From the NCBI GenBank assembly GCA_023231005.1, contig JALNWG010000003.1, positions 99,961-163,960 on the forward strand: a stretch of 64,000 bases of DNA. Reading direction: 5' to 3'. The notes beneath the pieces were generated by a model that did no database searches, had not been told where the DNA came from, and worked only from the letters and a program-made list of their open reading frames with translations. Shown one piece after another: positions 52,959-61,434 of the stretch (position 1 is the first letter of the stretch; each line of letters begins with the position of its first letter). The translations under genes were made by a program, and so were the position numbers. The DNA is from Bacteroidales bacterium. GTDB lineage: Bacteria; Bacteroidota; Bacteroidia; Bacteroidales; FEN-979.

Positions 52959-55094
52959 ATGAAGGTCTATCAAACCAGTGAAATTCGTAACATCGCACTC
53001 ATCGGAGGGGCGAAATCGGGGAAAACAACTATGGCAGAAGCCATGCTATTTGAGGGGGGAATCATCAGCCGCCGGGGAGCAGTAGAAGATAAAAACACCG
53101 TATCTGACTTTCGTCCGATTGAGCTGGAACGTCAGAATTCAGTATCTGCATCCGTTTTATATACCCTTTGTGACAACATGAAAATCAACATCATTGACAC
53201 TCCGGGTTTTGACGATTTTTGCGGGGAAGTTATTTCTGCCCTTAGGGTTGCCGACACTGCTATAATGATGGTAAATGGTCAGAATGGTGTGGAGGTTGGA
53301 ACCGAGATAACCTGGCGCTATACAAACAAAGCAAATACTCCGGTGATTTTTGTGGTAAACCATCTGGATCTTGAAAATGCCAATTTTGATGAAACGATCC
53401 GGCAGATGAAAACTCAGTTCGGGAATAATATTACATTGATGCAGTATCCGGTCAATGCCGGCCTTGGTTTTAACACCATCATTGATCTGCTGAAGATGAA
53501 GCAGCTTAAATATCCTGTTGGTGGCGGAAAACCTGAAATTTCTGATATCCCGGCTAATGAAAAAGATAAAGCTGAGGAAATGTATAATACCTTGATTGAA
53601 GAACTTGCTTCTAAGGATGAATCGATGATGGAAATTTTCTTCGATAAAGGAACGCTAACCGAAGAACAAATGCACAAGGCGCTCAAAACAGGCCTCATCA
53701 ACCGGACTATTTTCCCGGTGTTATGTGCCTGTGCCAAACAAGATATTGGAGTTGGTCGGGTTCTCGAATTTATCGCCGGAAGTACTCCTGCTCCTAACGA
53801 AATGCCGGGTTTGAAAACCAAAGAAGGTAAATTATTGAAATGCAATGTAGCGGATCCTACTTCCGCCCTGATTTTTAAAACTTCTATTGAACAGCACCTT
53901 GGAGAGATATCTTATTTCAAAGTGTTTGCCGGTGAAATTACCGAAGCCATGGATATGATCAATCCAGTACGTCAGTCGAAGGAACGTCTTTCTCAGCTTT
54001 TTGTAATAAATGGGAAAAACCGGGAAAAGGTAGAGAAAATGGTTGCCGGTGATATTGGCGCTACCATCAAGTTAAAAAACTGTTATACCAACAATACGCT
54101 TAACTCACTAAAGAATGCGGATGATGTAATCGAACCCATCACTTTCCCAAACCCAAGATTTAGGGCAGCCGTAAAAGCCAAGAATGCATCAGACGACGAA
54201 AAGGTTAGTGGAATTCTGATTGAACTGGCCAAGATGGATCCAACCCTCATCATCGGTTTTTCCCGTGAGCTGAAACAGATGATTTTGCAGGGACAGGGGG
54301 AACTTCACCTGAATCTGGCAAAATGGCATGTGGAAACCCTCGAAAAAATTCCCATCGAATTTTATGCTCCCCGTATTCCATACCGTGAAACCATTACCAA
54401 ATCAGCAAAATCAATGTATCGTCACAAAAAACAATCCGGTGGTTCGGGTCAGTTTGGAGAGGTACACATGATGATTCAACCTTATCGTGAGGGAATGACC
54501 GAACAAAATGAATTTCCGATCCGTGGACGTGATGTAATCGATCTGGAATGGGGAGGAAAACTACAAATGAACAATTGTATTGTTGGGGGTGCTATTGATG
54601 CCCGTTTCATGCCTGCTATCCTGAAAGGGGTTATGGAAAAAATGGAAGAAGGTCCTTTAACCGGTTCTTATGCCCGCGACATTGTGTTTAATGTATATGA
54701 CGGGAAGATGCATCCTGTTGACTCCAATGAAATCTCCTTCAAATTAGCAGGCCGGAATGCATTTAGAGAAGCATTTAAAAATGCAGGACCTAAAATCCTT
54801 GAACCGATTTATGATGTTGAAGTCATTGTTCCCGAAGACAAAATGGGCGAAGTAATGACGGATCTTCAAGGACGACGTGCTGTGATCATGGGAATGGACA
54901 GTGAAGGTAATTACCAGAAGATCATTGCTAAAGTTCCCTTAGCTGAATTAAACCGTTACTCTACTGCATTAAGCTCAATTACCAGCGGCCGTGCCACCTA
55001 CAACATGAAGTTTGCAGAGTATTCACAGGTTCCGGGAGATATCCAGGACAAGCTGCTTAAGGCTTACGAAGAACAGGAAAAGGACGAAGAATAA
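52959..55094 (+). CDS. EF-G paralogue with degenerate GTPase domain (EF-G2-like)
   Basis: A 711-residue protein aligned over the whole of EF-G, with the five-domain layout and C-terminal segments AELNRYSTALSSITSGRATY. The G domain has changed key positions: P-loop GGAKSGKT (16-23) is kept, but the catalytic His of DTPGHVDF is Phe84 (DTPGFDDF), the switch I segment is ERQNSVSAS instead of ERGITI-type, and G4 reads NHLD (134-137) instead of NKMD. Bacteroides thetaiotaomicron has an EF-G2 that lacks GTPase activity and supports translation under carbon starvation; this looks like the same kind. It has its own promoter candidate. Confidence 0.9.
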   Translation: MKVYQTSEIRNIALIGGAKSGKTTMAEAMLFEGGIISRRGAVEDKNTVSDFRPIELERQNSVSASVLYTLCDNMKINIIDTPGFDDFCGEVISALRVADTAIMMVNGQNGVEVGTEITWRYTNKANTPVIFVVNHLDLENANFDETIRQMKTQFGNNITLMQYPVNAGLGFNTIIDLLKMKQLKYPVGGGKPEISDIPANEKDKAEEMYNTLIEELASKDESMMEIFFDKGTLTEEQMHKALKTGLINRTIFPVLCACAKQDIGVGRVLEFIAGSTPAPNEMPGLKTKEGKLLKCNVADPTSALIFKTSIEQHLGEISYFKVFAGEITEAMDMINPVRQSKERLSQLFVINGKNREKVEKMVAGDIGATIKLKNCYTNNTLNSLKNADDVIEPITFPNPRFRAAVKAKNASDDEKVSGILIELAKMDPTLIIGFSRELKQMILQGQGELHLNLAKWHVETLEKIPIEFYAPRIPYRETITKSAKSMYRHKKQSGGSGQFGEVHMMIQPYREGMTEQNEFPIRGRDVIDLEWGGKLQMNNCIVGGAIDARFMPAILKGVMEKMEEGPLTGSYARDIVFNVYDGKMHPVDSNEISFKLAGRNAFREAFKNAGPKILEPIYDVEVIVPEDKMGEVMTDLQGRRAVIMGMDSEGNYQKIIAKVPLAELNRYSTALSSITSGRATYNMKFAEYSQVPGDIQDKLLKAYEEQEKDEE

Positions 55095-55096
55095 AT

Positions 55097-56341
55097 TTGA
55101 CAAAAAAACATGATGCGTATGCTGTTCTCAGGATACGCGATTTCAGACTGTTTTTAAGTTTTAGGTTTTTCACAACCATTGCCTTCCAGATGCAAAGCAT
55201 CATTGTAGGATGGCAAATGTATGAACTTACAAAAGACCCGTTGGCTCTGGGGCTGATTGGTCTGGCTGAAGCTCTTCCAAATATCTTTACTGCATTATTT
55301 GCCGGAAATGCAGCCGACCGGTATAACCGGAAACACATTATAACCTGGTTTACATTACTTTTTCTTGTCGGTACAACCCTGCTCTTTTTGTTTTCCATCA
55401 AGCATCTTGGGATTATAACGACTTTCGGGGTTTTCCCAATATATTTCGTGGTGATGATTTCCGGGGTATCAAGGGCGTTTTTATATCCCTCCATCATTGC
55501 CTTGATGTCGCAGCTCGTTCCGCGTCATCTCTATACCAATGCTTCTACCTGGAACAGTACGATGTGGCATATTGCTGCGATTACCGGACCGGCCTTTGGA
55601 GGATTGATATATGGATTTTTTGGCGTGAGGGTGGCCTATCTCAGCGTTCTCTTTTTTTTATTGCTTGCCTTATTATTACTGGGTTTTTTGAAAAACTATC
55701 CATTGCCTGCCATCATTCCTGGGGAGACACTATTCCAGCGACTTTCGACGGGAATTAAATTTGTTTTTCATAATCAAATTCTGTTGGGCGCTATGTCGTT
55801 GGATATGTTTGCAGTACTTTTTGGTGGAGCAGTAGCCATGCTCCCGATATTCGCAGCGGAAGTGCTGTACGTCGGGCCACAGGGGTTGGGGTTTTTACGA
55901 GCCGCTCCCATGGTGGGGGCCGTGATAATGTCATTGATCATGGCCTATCGGCCACCGCTGGTCCACGCCGGTCGTTATTTAATGATCGGGGTAGCCGGAT
56001 TTGGCCTCAGCATCATTTCCTTTGCCCTTTCCCGGAATTTTTATCTCTCCCTTGGAATCCTGATGCTTAGTGGAATGTTCGACAATATCAGTGTGGTCAT
56101 TCGCGCTACCGCTATGCAATTGTTAACTCCCGATGAAATGAGGGGACGGGTTGCCTCTGTCAATGCCATATTTATTGGATCCTCCAATGAAATCGGTTCC
56201 TTTGAATCCGGATTGGCTGCAAAATTGATGGGTTTGATTCCTTCTGTAATCTTTGGCGGAATCATGACCCTGGGAATCGTGGGATTTACTTCCAAATTCA
56301 CTCCCCGATTAAGGAAATTAAATCTTAGGGCGATTAAATAA
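55097..56341 (+). CDS. MFS transporter, EntS/DUF894-like exporter
   Basis: A 414-residue major facilitator protein with about twelve helices. The N-terminus KHDAYAVLRIRDFRLFLSFR and GNAADRYNRKHI (loop 2-3 motif with Asp/Arg) match the EntS/lysophospholipid-type exporter group; MQLLTPDEMRGRVASVNAIF is also typical. The first codon is TTG at 55097: the next in-frame ATG is 31 codons later, inside the first helix. The substrate is unknown. It starts 2 bases after the EF-G paralogue and overlaps the convergent alcohol dehydrogenase by 8 bases. Confidence 0.86.
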   Translation: MTKKHDAYAVLRIRDFRLFLSFRFFTTIAFQMQSIIVGWQMYELTKDPLALGLIGLAEALPNIFTALFAGNAADRYNRKHIITWFTLLFLVGTTLLFLFSIKHLGIITTFGVFPIYFVVMISGVSRAFLYPSIIALMSQLVPRHLYTNASTWNSTMWHIAAITGPAFGGLIYGFFGVRVAYLSVLFFLLLALLLLGFLKNYPLPAIIPGETLFQRLSTGIKFVFHNQILLGAMSLDMFAVLFGGAVAMLPIFAAEVLYVGPQGLGFLRAAPMVGAVIMSLIMAYRPPLVHAGRYLMIGVAGFGLSIISFALSRNFYLSLGILMLSGMFDNISVVIRATAMQLLTPDEMRGRVASVNAIFIGSSNEIGSFESGLAAKLMGLIPSVIFGGIMTLGIVGFTSKFTPRLRKLNLRAIK

Positions 56342-57476
56342 ACAGTTCAATTATTTTTCGGTAGTCCTCTTCCTTCATTTTCATATTGGCTCCATTCACT
56401 TTATTATAAACCATTGCTTCAAAAATGGGTTGGAAAAGATCACCAGGGAGGTTTAATTCTGATAATCGAATTGGGCATCCGAGAGAATGAAAGAAGGTCT
56501 CAATACGATAAATCGATTCTCCGGTGGATAAGGGGGCGTTGAAGAGATTTGATCCAAGTTGTGCAATCCGTTCGGGGATTTGATTTTTAAAGTGACGCAA
56601 CCATGCAGGATATACAATGGTCAGGGAAGCACCATGAGGAACGCCATAAAGAAGGGAAAGGCAATGGCCGACATTGTGTACTCCCCAGTCGCCGGCTGAA
56701 CGGCCATACATTGTTATTCCGTTCAATGCCATGGTAGCAGCGAACATGATTTTTTCGCGATATTCATAATTCCCCAGGTCGGCCAATAATTTCGGGCCAA
56801 CATCCATTGCCTCTTTAATAATATCAATCACAAACCGGTCGGTGAGAGAAGGGGTCCCAATACCAAACCAGGCTTCAAAACAATGGGCGATCAGATCGGC
56901 AATGCCATAAGCGGTATAATTTCGCGGAACAGTAAGAGTGAACTGAGGATCAAGAAAAGAATGTTTCGGAAAGGTAAGCGGAGAGCCAAAATCCGTTTTT
57001 TGACCAAGGGCATGATTTGAAATTACTGCAAAAGGATTCATCTCACTTCCCGTGGCAGCAAGAGTTAGCACGGTAACAACCGGAATGGCTTCAGTTGCTT
57101 TGGCTTTACCCAGGAAAAAATCCCAACCCCCATGTTGAACAGGAATAGTTACGGAGATGATTTTAGCGGAGTCGATCACGCTTCCTCCACCTATTGCCAG
57201 GATTACATCAACATGATGCTGACGGCCAAGAATGGCAGCGGCATCCACATCTTCAATTATGGGATTGGATTGAATGCCGCTGTATTCTACAACTTCCAGT
57301 TCTTCACGCTTCAGGTATGTTATGATCTGGTCATACAATCCGCTCTTTTTTATAGAGCCTTTTCCATATACTAATAAGACCCTGGTCCCATATTCTTTAA
57401 GAGTTCCAGCCAGTGTAGAAAGGATATTTTTCCCAAAATGTAATTTAGTGGGGTTATAAGCAACGAAATTTTCCAT
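56334..57476 (-). CDS. Iron-containing (type III) alcohol dehydrogenase
   Basis: A 380-residue NAD(P)H-dependent alcohol dehydrogenase resembling YqhD and butanol dehydrogenases. The nucleotide site is GGGSVIDSAKII, and metal ligands lie in YGIADLIAHCFE, WGVHNVGHCLS and YGVPHGASL (Asp and three His). It reduces aldehydes to alcohols in redox balancing or detoxification. The physiological aldehyde is not known. It is a single leftward gene. Confidence 0.92.
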   Translation of the reverse strand: MENFVAYNPTKLHFGKNILSTLAGTLKEYGTRVLLVYGKGSIKKSGLYDQIITYLKREELEVVEYSGIQSNPIIEDVDAAAILGRQHHVDVILAIGGGSVIDSAKIISVTIPVQHGGWDFFLGKAKATEAIPVVTVLTLAATGSEMNPFAVISNHALGQKTDFGSPLTFPKHSFLDPQFTLTVPRNYTAYGIADLIAHCFEAWFGIGTPSLTDRFVIDIIKEAMDVGPKLLADLGNYEYREKIMFAATMALNGITMYGRSAGDWGVHNVGHCLSLLYGVPHGASLTIVYPAWLRHFKNQIPERIAQLGSNLFNAPLSTGESIYRIETFFHSLGCPIRLSELNLPGDLFQPIFEAMVYNKVNGANMKMKEEDYRKIIELFI

Positions 57477-57493
57477 GGTCGATTTTGTATTGG

Positions 57494-57937
57494 TTATTTT
57501 GTTAGAGCTGCAGTATAAAAGCCATCGGTATAATCATTTGGATCAGTGGGATTATAGCATCGGTAACTCCCGGAGAGCACCATGGTGGTCAAATTGAAAG
57601 TGCCATTCAGAAATCCGGAACCATAAACACCAGTACCCAAAGGAATATTAAAATACAGATTAACCAGGGAAGCTATCCCATCGGTATTATAATGTTCGAT
57701 GGTCCGTTGCCCACCGGAGTTAAAGGCTATAGATAATTTATAGTAAGTGACATATAGCACCCCGTCAAGATTATTAATAGAAATCTTGACCTCTTGCCCC
57801 TGAGAGGTTGACCCAGACCAAATCCCGATCAATTGAGGATAATCGGGAGAGGGAATTTCCTTTTTGCAGGAGGGGAAGAAAACCGACAGAAAACTCAAGA
57901 ATAAAAAAGTAAAAATATCAGAAACCCAATGCTTCAT
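57494..57937 (-). CDS. Lipoprotein, hypothetical
   Basis: A 147-residue protein with a signal segment and lipobox FFPSC, followed by KKEIPSP, so it should be lipidated. The rest is beta-rich (LIGIWSGSTSQGQEVKISIN, GSGFLNGTFNLTTMVLSGSY), like a small lipocalin or immunoglobulin-type sandwich seen in many Bacteroidota lipoproteins. No function is recognised. The minus strand has TAATTTTG at 57964-57957 as a possible -7 element, overlapping the divergent kbl promoter. Confidence 0.72.
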   Translation of the reverse strand: MKHWVSDIFTFLFLSFLSVFFPSCKKEIPSPDYPQLIGIWSGSTSQGQEVKISINNLDGVLYVTYYKLSIAFNSGGQRTIEHYNTDGIASLVNLYFNIPLGTGVYGSGFLNGTFNLTTMVLSGSYRCYNPTDPNDYTDGFYTAALTK

Positions 57938-57950
57938 AAATGATAAGTTA

Positions 57951-57984
57951 TTGATCCAAAATTAACGTTTATTTCTTAATTTTG
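57951..57984 (+). promoter_or_regulatory. Promoter of kbl, interleaved with a divergent element
   Basis: TTG at 57951-57953 and TAATTTTG at 57977-57984, starts 26 bases apart, match the -33/-7 spacing. On the minus strand TAATTTTG at 57964-57957 lies between them, so the divergent promoters share sequence. The kbl ATG is 32 bases downstream. Confidence 0.55.
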
Positions 57985-58016
57985 CATTTTAAAAAGTCAC
58001 TTAAAATACTCAAAAT

Positions 58017-59216
58017 ATGTACGGCAAGATTCAACAACACTTACAAGAACAACTTAAAGGCATCCATGAAGATGGATTGTATAAAACGGAAAGAGTTATT
58101 ACCACACCGCAAAGTGTGGAGATTAAAACAGATCAGGGACAAAAGGTACTCAATTTTTGTGCCAATAATTATCTGGGTTTATCGAATGATCCCCGGGTTA
58201 TGGCTGGAGCCAATTATGCCTTTTTCAAATATGGCTATGGAATGTCTTCGGTACGTTTTATCTGCGGAACACAAAAAATCCACAAAGATCTGGAGGCAAA
58301 AATCAGTGAGTTTCTTGGCACAGAAGATACCATTCTTTATTCCTCGGCATTTGATGCCAATGGCGGTGTGTTTGAGCCCCTGCTGGGAGAACAGGATGCG
58401 ATTATTTCCGATGAGTTAAACCATGCTTCCATCATTGATGGCGTAAGATTATGCAAGGCACAACGTTTTCGCTATAAGAACAACGACATGGCCGATTTGG
58501 AAGAGGTTCTTAAGAATGCTTCCAAATCGCGTTTCAAACTGATTGTGACCGATGGAGTTTTTTCCATGGACGGAATCATTGCCCAGGTTGATAAAATTTG
58601 TGATCTGGCCGATAAATATGATGCACTCGTAATGATTGATGATTCCCATGCCACCGGTTTTGTGGGTAAGACTGGAAGAGGGACCATGGAATATTGCAAT
58701 GCCCAGGGGCGGGTAGATATTATCTCTACAACTTTTGGTAAGGCGTTGGGCGGCGCATCTGGCGGATGTATTTCAGCTCGTAAAGAAATCGTCGACCTTC
58801 TTCGTCAGCGTTCTCGGCCTTACCTCTTCTCCAATACCCTGACCCCGTTAATTGCCGGAGCAACCTTAGAGGTGTTAAAAATGCTTTCAGAAACCACGGT
58901 ACTTCGCGATAAATTATTCGAAAACACCCAGTTGTTCAGAAAAGGAATGGAAGAAGCCGGATTCAGAATCGTTCCAGGAATCCATCCCATCGTACCGGTG
59001 TTATTTGGTCATCTTCCCAATGATGCAAAACTCTCGCAGGATTTTGCCAATGCCCTGTTAGAGGAAGGAATTTATGTGATCGGTTTTTATTTCCCGGTAG
59101 TCCCCAAAGGAAAATCACGGATCCGAGTACAAATCAGTGCCGCTCACACTCATGAACAAATCCTTTTTGCCATTGAAAAATTCACGAAAGTTGGGAAACG
59201 ATTAGGAGCGATTTAA
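58017..59216 (+). CDS. kbl: 2-amino-3-ketobutyrate CoA ligase (glycine C-acetyltransferase)
   Basis: Kbl cleaves 2-amino-3-oxobutyrate with CoA into glycine and acetyl-CoA, the second step of threonine degradation after threonine dehydrogenase (also in this window). The 399-residue protein follows Escherichia coli Kbl closely along its length: FCANNYLGLSN, the SDELNHASIIDGVRLCKA pocket with PLP-stacking His136, DDSHATGFVG, and PLP Lys242 in TTFGKALGGASGG. It is not adjacent to the second, more divergent synthase but lies 0.9 kb upstream of it. Confidence 0.93.
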   Translation: MYGKIQQHLQEQLKGIHEDGLYKTERVITTPQSVEIKTDQGQKVLNFCANNYLGLSNDPRVMAGANYAFFKYGYGMSSVRFICGTQKIHKDLEAKISEFLGTEDTILYSSAFDANGGVFEPLLGEQDAIISDELNHASIIDGVRLCKAQRFRYKNNDMADLEEVLKNASKSRFKLIVTDGVFSMDGIIAQVDKICDLADKYDALVMIDDSHATGFVGKTGRGTMEYCNAQGRVDIISTTFGKALGGASGGCISARKEIVDLLRQRSRPYLFSNTLTPLIAGATLEVLKMLSETTVLRDKLFENTQLFRKGMEEAGFRIVPGIHPIVPVLFGHLPNDAKLSQDFANALLEEGIYVIGFYFPVVPKGKSRIRVQISAAHTHEQILFAIEKFTKVGKRLGAI

Positions 59217-59234
59217 TATTGATTGCTGTTTTCT

Positions 59235-59252
59235 CAGAGATCACATTCTCTG
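59235..59252. terminator. Weak hairpin after kbl
   Basis: CAGAGA and TCTCTG pair around a six-base loop 18 bases after the kbl stop. A short T-run (ATTTTTCT) follows about 9 bases later. A weak terminator is possible. Confidence 0.35.
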
Positions 59253-59342
59253 GATGGTTGATTTTTCTAGGTAGATTTTCCTCTTAATCTGTGAGGCAAG
59301 GGAAAGGTAATACGATTTGAAAAAAATTGTATTTTTAGTCAG

Positions 59343-59723
59343 ATGATATATGGTATAGGAACAGATCTTATTGAAGTTTCCCGCATCGAAAAGGTGATAC
59401 AACGGGATTCCGGGTTTCGCGAAAAAATTTTTACCCTTAGTGAAATTGAATACTGCGAATCGATGAAAAATAAATTCCAGCATTATGCTGCCCGGTTTTC
59501 CGCCAAAGAAGCAATGTTGAAGGCAATTGGTACAGGCTGGCGATTCGGCATCCGCTTTGCTGATATTGAGGTATATCACGATGCGTTAGGGAAACCTCAA
59601 ATCCGGGTTTTTGGAAAGGCACAAGAATGGGCGGAAAAATTGGTAATTTCTAAAATTCATGTGTCTTTATCTCATCTTAAAGAAATGGCTACTGCCGTTG
59701 TAATTATTGAATGTGAAAACTAA
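59343..59723 (+). CDS. acpS: Holo-[acyl-carrier-protein] synthase
   Basis: AcpS moves the 4'-phosphopantetheine arm from CoA onto the active-site serine of acyl carrier proteins. The 126-residue protein has the metal-binding YGIGTDLIEVSRIEKV (Asp8) and the Glu motif FSAKEAMLKAIGTG, both typical. It is encoded 141 bases before a separate acyl carrier protein gene, which it may activate. Bacteroidota usually carry one AcpS, so it probably serves fatty acid synthesis as well. Confidence 0.93.
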   Translation: MIYGIGTDLIEVSRIEKVIQRDSGFREKIFTLSEIEYCESMKNKFQHYAARFSAKEAMLKAIGTGWRFGIRFADIEVYHDALGKPQIRVFGKAQEWAEKLVISKIHVSLSHLKEMATAVVIIECEN

Positions 59724-59754
59724 TTTCACTATTTCGCTTCTTTCCCATTTCTTC
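59723..59754. repeat. Octamer-periodic degenerate repeat after acpS
   Basis: Units in eight-base register: ATTTCACT, ATTTCGCT, TCTTTCCC, ATTTCTTC. The array starts at the last base of the acpS stop codon. It shares its first unit with the array at 36279-36311. Confidence 0.45.
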
Positions 59755-59864
59755 TTTTTTTATAACCACTGCCCTATATCAGATATTGGATCCTAAGAAA
59801 ATGATTAAATTCGCTTTTTGTTATCTCAAAATAACCATAAATCCAAAAAACAGGAGAGAAAATA

Positions 59865-60107
59865 ATGGATGAAATGAAAGATGATATTAAAAAGTATGTG
59901 ATCAAAGAATATGTTGACGACGACACCGACGTAACGTATGATACTCCATTGATTTCGGGAGGTATTGTGGATAGTTTTTCAATGGTGTCTCTAAAAAGAT
60001 TTCTTGAAAATAAGTATCAGATATCCATTCCCGACGACAAGGCAACACCGGAAGCATTTGATTCGGTGAACAAAATTTGCTTGCTGGTTAATGAATATTT
60101 GAAATAA
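59865..60107 (+). CDS. Dedicated acyl carrier protein
   Basis: An 80-residue acidic four-helix protein with the phosphopantetheine site GGIVDSFSM (Ser37) in the form DSF rather than the DSL of housekeeping AcpP. The rest (KRFLENKYQISIPDD, then TPEAFDSVNKICLLV) follows ACP helix II-III patterns. It has an AGGAG sequence 8 bases before its ATG and lies 10 bases before the next synthase gene, so it should feed that enzyme with acyl groups. No ketosynthase or fatty-acid gene is near, so it is unlikely to be the main AcpP. Confidence 0.88.
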   Translation: MDEMKDDIKKYVIKEYVDDDTDVTYDTPLISGGIVDSFSMVSLKRFLENKYQISIPDDKATPEAFDSVNKICLLVNEYLK

Positions 60108-60112
60108 GGAGG
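60106..60112 (+). promoter_or_regulatory. Strong Shine-Dalgarno before the second synthase
   Basis: AAGGAGG, 5 bases before the ATG at 60118 and overlapping the acyl carrier protein stop codon. Strong Shine-Dalgarno sites are uncommon in this phylum, so this and the AGGAG before the carrier gene suggest high or coupled expression of the pair. Confidence 0.65.
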
Positions 60113-60117
60113 AATCC

Positions 60118-61365
60118 ATGGCTTTTACAGAAAAAACACGCGGTTTGTACTCTGAAATTCTTACCGGATTACAAACTGCCGGATTGTTCAAACAGGAAAG
60201 GTTCATCCATTCAGCACAGGCTGCCGATATTGAGGTAGAATACCCCACCGGGGCCCCACTGAAAAAAGTCATCAATATTTGTGCTAATAATTATCTTGGC
60301 ATGTCAAGCCATCCGGAGGTTGTAAAAGCAGCGCATGATGGCCTTGATTCACATGGATATGGCATGTCATCGGTTCGCTTTATTTGCGGAACACAGGATA
60401 TTCACCGGACCCTGGAAAGCATGGTCACTCAGTTTTTGGGGACGGAAGATACGATCCTTTTTCCATCTTGTTTGGATGCCAATGGCGGCGTGTTCGAAGC
60501 TGTTCTCACCAAAGATGATGTGATGATCTCCGACCGTTTGGTGCATGCTTCCATCATTGATGGTATCCGCTTGTGCAGTGCCATGCACGACACCTTCAAA
60601 CATTCCGATATGGAACATCTGGAGGAAAAGCTGCAACTTCACAGCGACAAGCGACTCAAAATGGTGATCACCGACGGTGTTTTTTCAATGGATGGCGATA
60701 CTGCCAAACTCGACAAAATGGTTGAGCTTTGTGAAAAATATAATGCCCTTTTATTTGTTGACGATTCGCATGCCAGTGGATTTATCGGCAAAACGGGTCG
60801 CGGAACCCATGAAAAATATGGAGTCATGGGGGAAATTGATATCATCACCACCACCTTCGGAAAAGGGTTGGGAGGTGCCTCCGGCGGATGTGTGTCCGGA
60901 CGCAGGGAGTTAGTAGAAATGTGCCGTCAGAAAGCACGTCCTTATCTTTTCTCCAATACCATTGCTCCTCCGGTAGTTGCCGGTGTGATCAAAGTTTTGG
61001 AGATCCTTTCTGCTTCCACCGATCGCCGCGATAAGCTGGAACACAACACGGAATTCTGGCGCAAGGGACTGATTGATGCCGGACTGATCATCAAGTCAGG
61101 AGATACCCCGATCGTTCCGGTTATGCTTTTTAATGCAAAGCTGGCACAAGATGTTTCGCGCGACCTTTATGAAGAAGGAATTTATGCCATCGGCTTCTTC
61201 TTCCCGGTGGTTTCACAAGGCCAGGCCCGGATTCGTACCCAGATTTCAGCCGGACATGAGATCCACCATCTCGAAAAGGCCCTCGATGCTTTTAAAAAGG
61301 TTGGAAAGAAATATGATATCCTGGGCAAAAGCAAACAGGAAATCATTGAACGGTATGGAATGTAA
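60118..61365 (+). CDS. Alpha-oxoamine synthase paired with an acyl carrier protein (candidate serine palmitoyltransferase)
   Basis: A PLP enzyme of 415 residues in the family of Kbl, 8-amino-7-oxononanoate synthase and serine palmitoyltransferase: it condenses an amino acid with an acyl thioester and releases CO2. It keeps PLP Lys249 (TTFGKGLGGASGG), His143 and DDSHASGFIG. At the pocket it reads SDRLVHASIIDG where the Kbl at 58017 has SDELNHASIIDG, and the next loop differs (MHDTFKHSDM). The acyl carrier protein directly upstream suggests an acyl-ACP donor. Known Bacteroides serine palmitoyltransferase was first annotated as a Kbl, and in Caulobacter this enzyme works beside a dedicated ACP. 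A second Kbl remains possible. Confidence 0.8.
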   Translation: MAFTEKTRGLYSEILTGLQTAGLFKQERFIHSAQAADIEVEYPTGAPLKKVINICANNYLGMSSHPEVVKAAHDGLDSHGYGMSSVRFICGTQDIHRTLESMVTQFLGTEDTILFPSCLDANGGVFEAVLTKDDVMISDRLVHASIIDGIRLCSAMHDTFKHSDMEHLEEKLQLHSDKRLKMVITDGVFSMDGDTAKLDKMVELCEKYNALLFVDDSHASGFIGKTGRGTHEKYGVMGEIDIITTTFGKGLGGASGGCVSGRRELVEMCRQKARPYLFSNTIAPPVVAGVIKVLEILSASTDRRDKLEHNTEFWRKGLIDAGLIIKSGDTPIVPVMLFNAKLAQDVSRDLYEEGIYAIGFFFPVVSQGQARIRTQISAGHEIHHLEKALDAFKKVGKKYDILGKSKQEIIERYGM

Positions 61366-61434
61366 GGTTTCAGCCTCATCGTGAAATCAATGGAAAAGAC
61401 CGGATAATCAAACCGCACCAATAAAACAAATCCC

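Noticed and set aside
52959..55094. Tetracycline-resistance ribosomal protection protein
   Set aside because: It has EF-G length and ending, but the G domain has lost GTPase residues, which ribosome protection proteins need. The EF-G2 type known in Bacteroides is a better fit.
58017..59216. First Kbl-like gene as serine palmitoyltransferase
   Set aside because: It follows Escherichia coli Kbl closely, including the substrate-pocket segment NHASIIDGVRLCKA, and fits with threonine dehydrogenase in the window.
59241..59579. A 112-codon frame opposite acpS
   Set aside because: It is the antisense of a clearly conserved gene and has no recognisable pattern of its own.
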